DNA of 64,000 nt from positions 1 to 64,000 of the forward strand of contig PGXW01000002.1 of NCBI GenBank assembly GCA_002839355.1, in the 5' to 3' direction. The notes beneath the pieces were generated by a model. That model did no database searches. It saw only the letters and a list, made by a program, of their open reading frames with translations, and was not told the DNA's origin. This document shows, piece after piece, positions 1 to 8,661 of the stretch (position 1 is its first letter; the number at the start of each line of letters is the position of its first letter). Source of the stretch: Spirochaetae bacterium HGW-Spirochaetae-2 (GTDB lineage Bacteria; Spirochaetota; Spirochaetia; Sphaerochaetales; Sphaerochaetaceae). The position numbers and the translations under genes were made by a program.

Positions 1-1
1 G

Positions 2-307
2 CTCGGGCGCGGATATGCGAATGCTTCGGGAGTCGGGAATGCGATCATCAGGACAGCAGAAGAGAAGTTCGGTATAACGGACATCAGCTTCGAAAAAGCC
101 GACACCCTCTCCGATTGTCTTGAGATGCTGAAACATATCGACAAAGGTAGTACCTGTCCGGATCTTGTGGAAGGAATGGCATGTCCCGGGGGCTGCGTAG
201 GTGGTCCCGGTACATTGGCTTCACCTCCCACGGCGGCACGGCACGTGGCAAGGTTTGTTTCATCGGCACCCTTCGAGTTTCCCGTGTGCGATAAAATCGA
301 GAGCTAA
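2..307 (+). CDS. [FeFe] hydrogenase, C-terminal end (partial, enters from left edge)
   Basis: The frame is open from base 2 to the stop at 305-307 and has no start in the window. The last 101 residues carry MACPGGCVGG, the third H-cluster signature of [FeFe] hydrogenases, whose two cysteines bind the catalytic iron-sulfur cluster. It is preceded by a region rich in A/E/K typical of the end of the large-subunit domain. After the motif only about 35 residues follow, as in short or sensory-type hydrogenases. The enzyme would interconvert protons, electrons and H2 in the cytoplasm; whether it is catalytic or a sensor (HydS-like, often fused to PAS or linked to signalling genes) cannot be told from this end. 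The next gene, facing it, is a c-di-GMP signalling protein. Confidence 0.85.
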   Translation, partial: LGRGYANASGVGNAIIRTAEEKFGITDISFEKADTLSDCLEMLKHIDKGSTCPDLVEGMACPGGCVGGPGTLASPPTAARHVARFVSSAPFEFPVCDKIES

Positions 308-314
308 ATGAAAG

Positions 315-366
315 GTACCATTGGTCTCCTCACGTTGCCCGCACTCGCTCGGGAGCGTGACCATTA
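315..366 (-). repeat. Dispersed intergenic repeat, copy A
   Basis: Read on the minus strand this stretch contains CTCCCGAGCGAGTGCGGGCA followed by ACGTGAGGA. The same core with only two substitutions (CTCCCGAGCGAGTGCAGGCA, ACGTAAGGA) occurs on the plus strand at 20489-20517. Both copies sit directly downstream of a gene end; here it fills the gap between the convergent hydrogenase and HD-GYP genes. It contains the small stem CGCTC-GG-GAGCG. It may be a terminator-like repeat or a small mobile repeat. Confidence 0.6.
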
Positions 367-1572
367 TGGCGACAGGAAAATCCGGCTGACCTGAAGGCAA
401 ATATCCTTGTCCAGTTCGCCGGCTTCCACCATCACCTTAAGAATTTCCAGGGCTTGTTTTTGCGAGAATCCCGGCCTGTAGGGCCTGTCCTCGGTGAGCG
501 CCTGATAGACATCCAAAGCTGCAAGAGCCCGGCTTTCATAATCCAGGCTATCGGACCGAAGCCCCTTTGGATACCCGCTTCCGTTTAGCTTTTCGTGGTG
601 ATTGCTCGCCCATCGGATAATCTGGGAGTCGACACCCATAATCTCAAGTGTCTTTTCCGTATAGTAGGGATGTTCGTGGATGATTTCCCGTTCTTCAGGA
701 GAAAGGGAGGTCTCCTTGTTGAGGATTGAAGTGGGTACAACCAACTTGCCTATGTCATGCAGCAAGGCTGCCAATCGGAACATCTCGGTCTTTTCATCTG
801 AAAAGCCACAAGAAACGGCAAATGCGAGTGCCTTCTCTTCAAGACCTTTGCAGTGGTGGTTGGTGAATGGCGACTTTGCATCTACGATGGCAGAAATTGT
901 TTGCGCCATGGTGTGGAAGGTTTTCTCATCAATGGGGATATCCATGACAGGAAGGTGTTTTACCAGTGCAAAATCGATGTTTTGTGGTTCGATATCCATC
1001 CAGAAGGTCTTTTCTTGGGCAATTTTCTGCAATTTCAAAGTAAGGACGGGATTGAACAGGGTTCCTGAATTTTGGATAACATCCTGAAGGATCGCTGTAT
1101 GATGGTATCCGCTTGTCCTTGAGAAATGTTGCCGTTCAAGATTGTCCGCTAAGGAGATGATTTGTGACATCATGGGGATTTCGTTGCCGACCTTCCTGAA
1201 AAAACCGGAGCCATCGTAATTTTCGTGGTGATAGAGGATGATATCCTTTCGGCTGGAGAACCTCGACGTATTGTCCAGGATCTTTTGTCCGAAAATGCAA
1301 TGATCCCTAAATTTTTCAAGATCATCCCGTTTGGTTGTGGCAAAAATCTGGTTCGATATGCTTTGTGTGGCACCTACATCATGCAGCAGTGCAAGGGCGC
1401 CAAGATCGAACAGGTCCTCCCTTGCATACCCCATCAGTTCTCCGATACGCAGTGAAATATAGGCGACACGCCTCCCGTGGTTGGAAATGTTCTCCAAGAT
1501 ATCCATCTCCGTATAATCGAGCAGTGATGTCATCGATAGGAGGATAGTGTTGTAGGTAACCGTGCTGTGCAT
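364..1572 (-). CDS. Tandem HD-GYP domain protein (c-di-GMP phosphodiesterase family)
   Basis: Cytoplasmic protein of about 402 residues built from two HD-type domains. The first (about residues 25-190) has LLHDVGA and HHENYDGSGF, a GYP-like motif with Phe for Tyr-Pro. The second (about 230-395) is a canonical HD-GYP unit with LLHDIGK, NHHEKLNGSGYP and ALDVYQALTEDRPYR. HD-GYP domains hydrolyse c-di-GMP using a metal centre held by His/Asp; the second domain looks active, the first less certainly so. No membrane segment or sensor domain is visible. I chose the ATG at 1570-1572 because AAGGGA lies nine bases upstream; the frame stays open up to 1710, so a longer form is possible. It is followed two genes later by EAL and GGDEF proteins, making a local c-di-GMP cluster. 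Confidence 0.85.
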   Translation of the reverse strand: MHSTVTYNTILLSMTSLLDYTEMDILENISNHGRRVAYISLRIGELMGYAREDLFDLGALALLHDVGATQSISNQIFATTKRDDLEKFRDHCIFGQKILDNTSRFSSRKDIILYHHENYDGSGFFRKVGNEIPMMSQIISLADNLERQHFSRTSGYHHTAILQDVIQNSGTLFNPVLTLKLQKIAQEKTFWMDIEPQNIDFALVKHLPVMDIPIDEKTFHTMAQTISAIVDAKSPFTNHHCKGLEEKALAFAVSCGFSDEKTEMFRLAALLHDIGKLVVPTSILNKETSLSPEEREIIHEHPYYTEKTLEIMGVDSQIIRWASNHHEKLNGSGYPKGLRSDSLDYESRALAALDVYQALTEDRPYRPGFSQKQALEILKVMVEAGELDKDICLQVSRIFLSP

Positions 1573-2151
1573 TTGATCCATTCCCTTCTGCAGATATTCC
1601 CGCTTGTCGTCGGGGGAAATCGTACGTGGCGCCCTGTGCCGGCAGAACCGTAACTCACGGTCGAACAAGCAAATCACTTGACTGTACCACCGATATCGGC
1701 TCCATTGCAAGCCAAGTAGAAGAGGGGACTCTCATGTACTTCGTAATTGATAGCAATCCTCGTGACCATGAGGCACTCAGCAATTAAAGTCAACATATTG
1801 TGGATGAACATCGTCAGCAGGCAATACATTCCAAAACCCACATTTCTGGAAGAGAATAAAGAACTCATCCGTACTAGCCAAGAGGATTGGAAAATCAAAC
1901 CAAATGAATATCAATATTACAATCCTGAACCAGCAAAAGCCGATACCTAGGACAAAGAATTCCAATAAGGTCTAGGCATCCATTGGGGATGAAGTATACT
2001 GGATACTAAAATTCGTGAGGAATACATGACACTTCGATCAGCCTCAGGACCCCCACGGGAAATTCCTGCAGAGAAATAGATTACTCGGGTAGGTGAATGC
2101 TGCTTGAGATTCGTCAGGTATTCCCCAATCTATGGATACTGAGGAGTTTTT
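1573..2151. other. Intergenic region between divergent c-di-GMP genes
   Basis: No convincing gene. Short frames occur on both strands near 1674-1965 but they overlap each other, lack ribosome-binding sites and show no recognisable motif. The region must hold the promoters of both flanking genes; the EAL gene start at 2152 is preceded by GAGGAG. I could not identify a riboswitch. Confidence 0.5.
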
Positions 2152-4095
2152 ATGCATTATCTTGAAGCAACCTTGCTCTCGATGGTACTCATGTTAGCCA
2201 TCCTGGTAGATGTCCTGAGATTCCCACTGATAAAAAAAGATCGGGGAAGCCGTTTTTTCGCTGAATTGACGATAGCCTATTCAATATTCCTTGTCATTAC
2301 AATATCGACATGTCTCGGAAGAGAAGGAATCGTCTCCTATCCCTTGCAATTAGGTAGAATTCTTTGGACATTGCATTTTCTTTCATTTCCTGTACTCTTG
2401 GGAATGTGGATGCATTTCAATGCAATCAATGTCATTGACGACGTCAAATTCGTCAATATGCTAACTCTTGTCCATGCGATTCCCCTTCTGGTACTTGTAG
2501 TGGTTGCCCTCATCGACATACCGCGCCAACGTTTTTACCCATTCAATGGAACCTATGAACACCTGTTGCCAGTCAGCGGAACCTATTTCATGATGATCCT
2601 CTCCCTATTCTTTTGTCTTGCCATGATTCTTCCCACCTTGGGCCATCGGAAAGAGCTTCAAGGATCCTTCCTGTTCATATCCGTTCTCATGCCCATTACC
2701 TTTACAATATCGCTGGTAACCTTCTGGATGACACATACCCACATCATGTTCATCATGGTGAATTCCTTCATGATGCTGCTCTACTATTTGATCGGTCAAC
2801 GGGATTCTGTCAGGACCGATTCCTTGACAGGTTTACCATCGTATTCCCTACTCAAGCGCAAACTGATCCGAATATTCCGCTTCCAGTCCTCCTATGCCGT
2901 TATTCTTCTGGATATCGAGAATTTCAGGTATTTCAACTCCAGATACGGTCAATTGTTGGGTGATCGAATGTTGGTGAATCTAGCAAAGTTTCTCAGTACA
3001 TTGGGTAGTACAAATGAAGTGTTCAGAATCTCCGACGACCAGTTCTGCCTGTGCTTACCTTCCAAGGACGAGAAAACCGCTGAAATTGTTGCTGACCAGA
3101 TCAAGAATCGAATGAATCAGCCTTGGGAATTTGATGGGAGATCGGTATATATCCAAGTCAATCTGGCTGTAGTCAACATCCCCCAGCAAGCGGGAACGGT
3201 GGAAGAATTCAAGCGGGCTGCCAACCATTTGTTGCTGGAGATCAAGATGGTGCGAAATAGGTCCATGATAGTATATACACGTGAAAGCACAATCGACCAA
3301 GAACGAAAACTGAACATCATCTCTGCATTACGGGAATCCATCAAGTATCCCGAACAGGTTTTAGCATATTACCAACCCATCTATGATGTTAAAACCGAAC
3401 GACTTGTATCTGCTGAAGCATTGATGAGGATCGAGGACAGCCACTTGGGATTCTTACAGCCCAGAGAGTTCATTCCTCCCGCAGAACAGACTGGCCTGAT
3501 CAAGCAACTCACCCAAATTTTGTTAACCAAGGTTTGTAGATTCATAAAACAACTTCCAGAGGATAATTGTCCGTTGAAACATATTTCCATAAATCTCTCT
3601 GGCGAAGATTTTGAGTCAAAGGCAATTGGAAAGACACTGCTGAATATCATTGAACATGAAGGGATAAAACCCAAACGAATTGGATTTGAGATAACCGAAT
3701 CGGTGGTCTTGCAATCGTATGAAACGGTCTCCGATGTAATGATCGAATTATCATTGAAAAAAATCACTTTCGCCTTGGACGATTTCGGAACAGGATATTC
3801 GAACCTTCGAGCATTGATGGACCTACCGTACGATTATGTGAAATTTGACAAGAGCGTCATTCAAAGTGCCATGACAAATCCTTCCATGCTTACATTGTTG
3901 ACAGAGATGCTGCATAAGATGGGGAAAGTCATCGTCGCGGAGGGAGTAGAAACTGCGGATCAACTGGCACTGATCCGTAAAGTTGGAATAGAAAGGGTTC
4001 AGGGATTTTACTTCTCAAAACCCCTACCGGAAAAAGCATTTCGGGAATTGGTTGTGAGACTGCAGGCGCAGCCTGTGGATTTCACAGATTATTGA
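2152..4095 (+). CDS. Membrane EAL phosphodiesterase with degenerate GGDEF domain
   Basis: 647 residues. The first about 220 form roughly seven hydrophobic segments, a probable membrane sensor. Residues about 245-385 are a GGDEF fold in which the active-site motif is replaced by SDDQF, so diguanylate cyclase activity is unlikely. Residues about 395-640 are an EAL domain with all hallmark residues visible: AEALMR, NLSGEDF, EITES, DDFGTGYSN, YVKFDKS, VAEGVET and VQGFYFSKPLP. It should hydrolyse c-di-GMP to pGpG at the membrane, with the dead GGDEF acting as a GTP or ligand sensor (inference). GAGGAG precedes the ATG. A paralogue with the same architecture and another destroyed GGDEF motif is encoded at 27273-29207. 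Confidence 0.92.
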   Translation: MHYLEATLLSMVLMLAILVDVLRFPLIKKDRGSRFFAELTIAYSIFLVITISTCLGREGIVSYPLQLGRILWTLHFLSFPVLLGMWMHFNAINVIDDVKFVNMLTLVHAIPLLVLVVVALIDIPRQRFYPFNGTYEHLLPVSGTYFMMILSLFFCLAMILPTLGHRKELQGSFLFISVLMPITFTISLVTFWMTHTHIMFIMVNSFMMLLYYLIGQRDSVRTDSLTGLPSYSLLKRKLIRIFRFQSSYAVILLDIENFRYFNSRYGQLLGDRMLVNLAKFLSTLGSTNEVFRISDDQFCLCLPSKDEKTAEIVADQIKNRMNQPWEFDGRSVYIQVNLAVVNIPQQAGTVEEFKRAANHLLLEIKMVRNRSMIVYTRESTIDQERKLNIISALRESIKYPEQVLAYYQPIYDVKTERLVSAEALMRIEDSHLGFLQPREFIPPAEQTGLIKQLTQILLTKVCRFIKQLPEDNCPLKHISINLSGEDFESKAIGKTLLNIIEHEGIKPKRIGFEITESVVLQSYETVSDVMIELSLKKITFALDDFGTGYSNLRALMDLPYDYVKFDKSVIQSAMTNPSMLTLLTEMLHKMGKVIVAEGVETADQLALIRKVGIERVQGFYFSKPLPEKAFRELVVRLQAQPVDFTDY

Positions 4096-4330
4096 GGCTG
4101 TCGCTTTTTTCAACTTCCCTTTTCCTTTCCTATCGGTATAGGCCCCTGCCTTTATGGAAAATTGGATTCCCCATCTGGTTTCAAGTTTGCTTATTCGGCC
4201 TTTTTACTTGTAGGAGCACCGCGGATTCTGTACAATTCCAGTATCTTCGGATGGATACGGATCCGCAGATACGCCGAAGCTCCGTGTTGCGAAAGCACAA
4301 TAACTGTTCACCTGCCAAGGAGTGCTTCCG

Positions 4331-5533
4331 ATGAACGACCTGATCGAAAATATCCTTCGGGGTAGTGTTTCGTCTGTCATGTATGTGATACTCCTGTTTA
4401 CCTTGACAAAGGCCAGGTTCGGCCGCAAGGTTACCATCATTGTCGCCACCTTCGCGTTTGTCGTCAACATAAGCAGTACCCTCTGGTTCTATGTGTACGG
4501 AGACCTTACCGGACTATCCCGTTTCACCATACTATTGTTTATTGTAGTCGGACTCGCACTCAAACCCCTGACACGGCAAACGTTCATGCAATGGTGCTTT
4601 ACATTTCTCACCACCGTCAATATCGCAATGATGATCATCATCCTCAGCTTTCATCTGGGCAGACTGTTTCCCAAGCCTCAATATGCCAACACTGTCTTTA
4701 GGCTCTTGCTCTACATACTCGTGATTTTCCTTTTCGAGCGGTACTTGCTCACCTTCTACCAATCGATCGTCAACAACTGGCCGATGTTCTCGGTTCTTAT
4801 GATCGCTATCTTCCTCAACCTGTCCTATTTCTTCTACGCAACCGACGATATCAAGAACACCCTGGCAATGTATCGAACGCCCCTGCTCCTTCTGGTCTCG
4901 CTTTCGGTAGCCGCCTATGGCACCTTGTTCTATTCCCTGAAGAAAATAATAACGATGTACGATTTGGAAATGGAGAACCTGAAAATCCAGAAGGAATCGG
5001 GACGTCTACAGAAAGCGAAAGCGCAATTGGAGCAGTATGCGAATTACGACACGTTGACAGGCCTACCCAATAGACGGTTCTTTTTCGATACATTGGAACG
5101 GATCGTAGCGGAGAGTGAAAAGGCTGCAGGAAGGTTTGTACTCCTGTACATCGATCTGGACGGATTCAAGGATATCAACGACAACTATGGACATGAGGTT
5201 GGCGATACCGTCCTCATTGAAGTGGGGAACCGTCTGGTGAAGCATGTTCGGGAAACAGACTTTGTCGCCCGGTTGGGTGGAGATGAATTTGCGATAATCT
5301 TTCGTGATATCGAAGATATGAAAAGTGCCGTGGATATTACCGAAAATATCCATACAATACTCCAGGAACCCATGCATATCGGAACATTGGACTGCAGCAT
5401 AAATTCTTCCATCGGTCTTGCCGCATACCCCGACACCGCCAAAGAGAGCGAAACATTGGTGAGGGATGCCGATTCGGCGATGTACGGGATAAAAAGGAAC
5501 GGCAAAGGCGGATACGGGATCTTTATGAATTAG
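4331..5533 (+). CDS. Membrane diguanylate cyclase (GGDEF)
   Basis: About 400 residues. The N-terminal half has about six hydrophobic segments; a charged, probably coiled-coil stretch (about 205-235) leads into a complete GGDEF domain. Visible motifs are DTLTGLPNRR, IDLDGFKDINDNYGH and ARLGGDEF, with the product-inhibition site RETD five residues before GGDEF. It should make c-di-GMP from two GTP and be feedback inhibited. The frame could start at a GTG at 4322, but AAGGAG at 4317-4322 is correctly spaced for the ATG at 4331, so I use that. It follows the EAL gene after about 235 bases on the same strand; the pair could set the c-di-GMP level in opposite directions. Confidence 0.92.
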   Translation: MNDLIENILRGSVSSVMYVILLFTLTKARFGRKVTIIVATFAFVVNISSTLWFYVYGDLTGLSRFTILLFIVVGLALKPLTRQTFMQWCFTFLTTVNIAMMIIILSFHLGRLFPKPQYANTVFRLLLYILVIFLFERYLLTFYQSIVNNWPMFSVLMIAIFLNLSYFFYATDDIKNTLAMYRTPLLLLVSLSVAAYGTLFYSLKKIITMYDLEMENLKIQKESGRLQKAKAQLEQYANYDTLTGLPNRRFFFDTLERIVAESEKAAGRFVLLYIDLDGFKDINDNYGHEVGDTVLIEVGNRLVKHVRETDFVARLGGDEFAIIFRDIEDMKSAVDITENIHTILQEPMHIGTLDCSINSSIGLAAYPDTAKESETLVRDADSAMYGIKRNGKGGYGIFMN

Positions 5534-5549
5534 TCGACTCAACAACTTC

Positions 5550-6626
5550 CTAGGGATTGAAGAATCGGATGCACACGGGGGAGCCTGTCTGCATCTGGCT
5601 TGTCATGGCCAGATGACCGCTTGGTTCAATGGCGAACACACTGATCGTATCGCTGTCCTGATTGCCGACGAGCAGGTGGTTCCCGGTGGGGTCAATGGCG
5701 AAATTCCTCGGCGTCCGGCCACCACAGGGTTGCCGTTCCAGGAAAGAAAGACTGCCGTCCTTCTGTACAAGGTAGCAAACGATACTGTCGTGACCACGGT
5801 TGGAGGCATAGAGCCTACTACCATCGGGAGTCAGGTGCAAGTCGGAACAGATATTGTCACCTGTGAAATCTTCCGGCAGGGTCTCGACCGTTTGCCGGTG
5901 CCGCAATCGTCCGTTCTCGTTAATGAAATGCACCACTTGGGAACTTATCTCATCGATAAGATAGAAATGCCTGCCATCCTTGCTGAATTCGCCATACCGC
6001 GGACCACTTCCGGCGGGAACGGCAACGCTCAGCGATCGATTCTCAGAAATCCCGTCCCCAACGTAGTCATAGGCGACAACCTGGTCCAAGCCCAGATCGG
6101 GGACATAGAGCAATTCGGGCTTTTCGGTAAAGATGCAACTGTGCGCATGCGGACCTCTTTGGCGTACCGGGTGCACACTGCTACCCTCGTGTTGGAATAC
6201 TCTCCGGCCCTCGCCAACAACAGCTCCCGTCGAGTCCAGCGGGAAGGTTGTCACAGATCCGCTCGCAAAATTCGAGATAGCCAGAAACCGCGAGTTTGGT
6301 GCCAGTGCCAGATGGCAAGGATCCTTACCACCGGCATTCCATGTACCCTCGACGGACAGGGACAGGTCGTCGTCATACGACAATTGTGTCAATCCGCCCC
6401 CTTCTGCACCAAGATATTCCTTCATCTCATTGACCGCATACATCTTGTGTCGCACTTCATCGATACAGAGGAACGACGGATTCCGAACCGAAATTTCACG
6501 TATGACTTCAATCCGCCCATTTTCAAGGGAACAGATGGAAATGCCCTTCCCCTTTCCCTGGAACACCTCGCCGGTACCGAACAGGATCGGCTCGGTATAG
6601 GAACCCAATGCAAAATACAGTTTCAA
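5550..6626 (-). CDS. Lactonase family protein (6-phosphogluconolactonase-like beta-propeller)
   Basis: 358 residues with the repetitive pattern of the seven-bladed lactonase propeller (Pgl/YbhE and muconate-cyclase-like family): repeated segments such as LALAPNSRFLAISNFASGSV, LHLTPDGSRLYASNRGHDSI and FAIDPTGNHLLVGNQDSDTI, spaced about 50 residues apart. Such enzymes open sugar lactones to the acids. The start is a TTG at 6624-6626 supported by GGAGGG seven bases upstream. It lies at the end of the minus-strand sugar locus, 17 bases after the stop of the 3-hydroxyacyl-dehydrogenase-like gene, so it probably hydrolyses the lactone made by one of the neighbouring dehydrogenases. The actual substrate is not visible. 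Confidence 0.85.
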   Translation of the reverse strand: MKLYFALGSYTEPILFGTGEVFQGKGKGISICSLENGRIEVIREISVRNPSFLCIDEVRHKMYAVNEMKEYLGAEGGGLTQLSYDDDLSLSVEGTWNAGGKDPCHLALAPNSRFLAISNFASGSVTTFPLDSTGAVVGEGRRVFQHEGSSVHPVRQRGPHAHSCIFTEKPELLYVPDLGLDQVVAYDYVGDGISENRSLSVAVPAGSGPRYGEFSKDGRHFYLIDEISSQVVHFINENGRLRHRQTVETLPEDFTGDNICSDLHLTPDGSRLYASNRGHDSIVCYLVQKDGSLSFLERQPCGGRTPRNFAIDPTGNHLLVGNQDSDTISVFAIEPSGHLAMTSQMQTGSPVCIRFFNP

Positions 6627-6643
6627 GTGCCTACCCTCCGTTT

Positions 6644-7591
6644 CTACTGCTGGTCCAGTTTGCTGGTGATCTTCACCGCCTCGATTATGAACTGGTCACG
6701 CTTCTTCATATCCGCCTCGATGCTCCGTTGGCTCCAATCGTAGAAGCCCTTGCCGGACTTGGCTCCAAGACTTCCTTGGCTAACCAAATCCCGGATATAT
6801 CCGTTGGCGTGCTTTTGTGCGCATATATCGGGAAGCACCGTCTCCTGCACGGCAAGTCCAAGTTCCAGGCCGACGGCATCCAGGTGTTTCAACGGACCCC
6901 ATACGGGAAATCTCATGGCCATTCCACAACTTATCGCGGTATCCACATCCTCGGCAGTGGCCAGCCCGGAGGCGACGATATCTATCGATTCACGGATAAT
7001 CGCTTGGAATACTCGGTTTGCCAACTGACCTGGAAGATCCTTTTTCACAAGAACAGGGGATTTCTTCCATCTCTTCAGCTCCGCCAACACTTTCTGGGCG
7101 ACCGCCAAATCCGTTTTGTCTCCCATCACCACTTCCACAAGGGGAACAAGATGTGCAGGGAGCCAGAAATGTGTAGTTACCGTACGCTGCGGATGCTTGC
7201 ACCGTTTGCTTATGTCGGTAATTTTCAATCCGCTGGTATTGCTGCAGATGGGAATCTCGGGTGGGAGTATCGCGTCCAGCTGGGCGAAGAGCTCCTGCTT
7301 GGCCTCAACCTTCTCGATTATGGCTTCCACCACCAGAAAGGCCCTGTCCGCCACCTCCGTCATGCTTGTACTGGTTTCCAACAGCTTCAAAGCCAGTTGG
7401 GCCTCTTCATGGGAGTTCAGTCCATTTTCTTCCCGCAGACGTATGCATGCATAGGCCTTTTCCAAACCAGCCTTGACTCGCGCTTCATCGATATCCACCA
7501 GCACCGTCTTGTTCCCGGCCAGAGCGCTCATTGCACCGATACCGCTTCCCATCATGCCACTGCCAACCACCATCACATACTCTCTCATCAT
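6644..7591 (-). CDS. 3-hydroxyacyl-CoA dehydrogenase family NAD-dependent oxidoreductase
   Basis: 315 residues. The N-terminal Rossmann domain begins VMVVGSGMMGSGIG; the acidic residue after the second strand (LVDIDEAR) implies NAD rather than NADP. SNTSGL and THFWLPAHLVPLVEVV are the catalytic Ser/His region of the 3HCDH family, and the C-terminal helical domain ends GAKSGKGFYDW. The family includes 3-hydroxybutyryl-CoA dehydrogenase, carnitine dehydrogenase and L-gulonate 3-dehydrogenase. Because the neighbours are sugar-transport and polyol-type dehydrogenase genes, a sugar-acid substrate such as a gulonate-like acid is more plausible than an acyl-CoA (inference). GGGAGAAG precedes ATGATG; either ATG may be used. 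It is nine bases from the upstream zinc dehydrogenase gene. Confidence 0.85.
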   Translation of the reverse strand: MMREYVMVVGSGMMGSGIGAMSALAGNKTVLVDIDEARVKAGLEKAYACIRLREENGLNSHEEAQLALKLLETSTSMTEVADRAFLVVEAIIEKVEAKQELFAQLDAILPPEIPICSNTSGLKITDISKRCKHPQRTVTTHFWLPAHLVPLVEVVMGDKTDLAVAQKVLAELKRWKKSPVLVKKDLPGQLANRVFQAIIRESIDIVASGLATAEDVDTAISCGMAMRFPVWGPLKHLDAVGLELGLAVQETVLPDICAQKHANGYIRDLVSQGSLGAKSGKGFYDWSQRSIEADMKKRDQFIIEAVKITSKLDQQ

Positions 7592-7599
7592 TCTTCTCC

Positions 7600-8640
7600 C
7601 TACTGTTGGTCCATCATGAGTACGACACGTCCCTTGGCCTCTCCAGTCCTGAGCATGTTCAAACCTTCATTGATTCGATCGAACGGGATGGTTTTGTAAA
7701 TGAAGGGAACAATCTTTCCCGTCTCGATAAAACCGATCACCTCGACAAGATCCTGCTTGGTCATACCTCGGATTCCCAGGATTTCCTTCTCGAACTTCAT
7801 GATATCCTGGTATTCCGCCTCGAAGGTCGGATCATTGTACCCGGCCACAATCACTCGTCCACCCGGACACATAAGCCGGAGGGAATCGTTTATGGAGGAC
7901 TTGATTCCAATATTGTCTATGACCACATCGCACATCTCACCATCGGTCAGTCGAACGATCTCGTCGTACAGGTTCTGTTCTTTCGTATTGATGGCTGCAT
8001 CCGCGCCCATCTCCAACGAAATGTCCAACTTCTCTTTCTGACGGCTGGTCGCATACACTGTTGCACCAAAAATCTTGGCGATCTGAATGGCGTTCATGCC
8101 AAGACCCCCGGTCCCCAGGATCAACACGCGCTGTCCCGGCTGGACCTTGGCCCGGTTCTTTATCGCGTTGTACATGCACCCGACGGCATCGGTGATACTG
8201 GTCATCTGGTCAAACGGCACCCATTTCGCAACCTTGAAGGCATTGGCTGCGGGAATCACGCAGTACTCTTCATGGGAGCCATCGCGCTCAAAACCCACAC
8301 GCACCAGGTTCCTACACAAGTTGGTACGTCCGCTGAGACAATACTTGCAGGTACCACAGGTGATATCTATGGCGCCTACCACATGGTCCCCGATAGCCAC
8401 TGCCGTGACTCCCTCTCCGACTTGGGCAACAACCCCGGCCATTTCATGGCCAGGGGTATATGGTAGTCTCACCGTCCCTATCATGCCATCCTGAATGTGG
8501 AGATCCGATACGCATAATCCGCTGGCGCAGACCTTGACCAGGACCTCTCCGGAACCGGGTACGGGAATCGGCTTTTCCTCGATTGTCAGGGGTTGTCCGA
8601 ATTGCCTGAGGACCGCTGATTTCATTGTCTTGCTATTCAT
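7600..8640 (-). CDS. Zinc-dependent medium-chain alcohol/polyol dehydrogenase
   Basis: 346 residues of the MDR superfamily. Catalytic zinc ligands appear in GLCVSDLH and PGHEMAG; the structural zinc site is CGTCKYCLSGRTNLC. The cofactor domain has LGTGGLGMNAIQIAK, and the polar residue after the second strand (ATSRQKEK) is not a clear acid, so the cofactor preference is open. It would oxidise a secondary alcohol or polyol to a ketone. It shares the operon with a second zinc dehydrogenase 22 bases upstream and the NAD-dependent enzyme nine bases downstream, implying successive oxidations of one carbon source. Confidence 0.88.
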   Translation of the reverse strand: MNSKTMKSAVLRQFGQPLTIEEKPIPVPGSGEVLVKVCASGLCVSDLHIQDGMIGTVRLPYTPGHEMAGVVAQVGEGVTAVAIGDHVVGAIDITCGTCKYCLSGRTNLCRNLVRVGFERDGSHEEYCVIPAANAFKVAKWVPFDQMTSITDAVGCMYNAIKNRAKVQPGQRVLILGTGGLGMNAIQIAKIFGATVYATSRQKEKLDISLEMGADAAINTKEQNLYDEIVRLTDGEMCDVVIDNIGIKSSINDSLRLMCPGGRVIVAGYNDPTFEAEYQDIMKFEKEILGIRGMTKQDLVEVIGFIETGKIVPFIYKTIPFDRINEGLNMLRTGEAKGRVVLMMDQQ

Positions 8641-8661
8641 AGCTTCTCCTCTATATTCCGG

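Noticed and set aside
1747-1950. Short frames on both strands in the 1573-2151 gap
   Set aside because: They overlap one another and show no start signal or motif.
5613-6743. Long plus-strand frame of 376 codons opposite the lactonase gene
   Set aside because: It is antisense to a gene with clear family motifs and encodes no recognisable domain.
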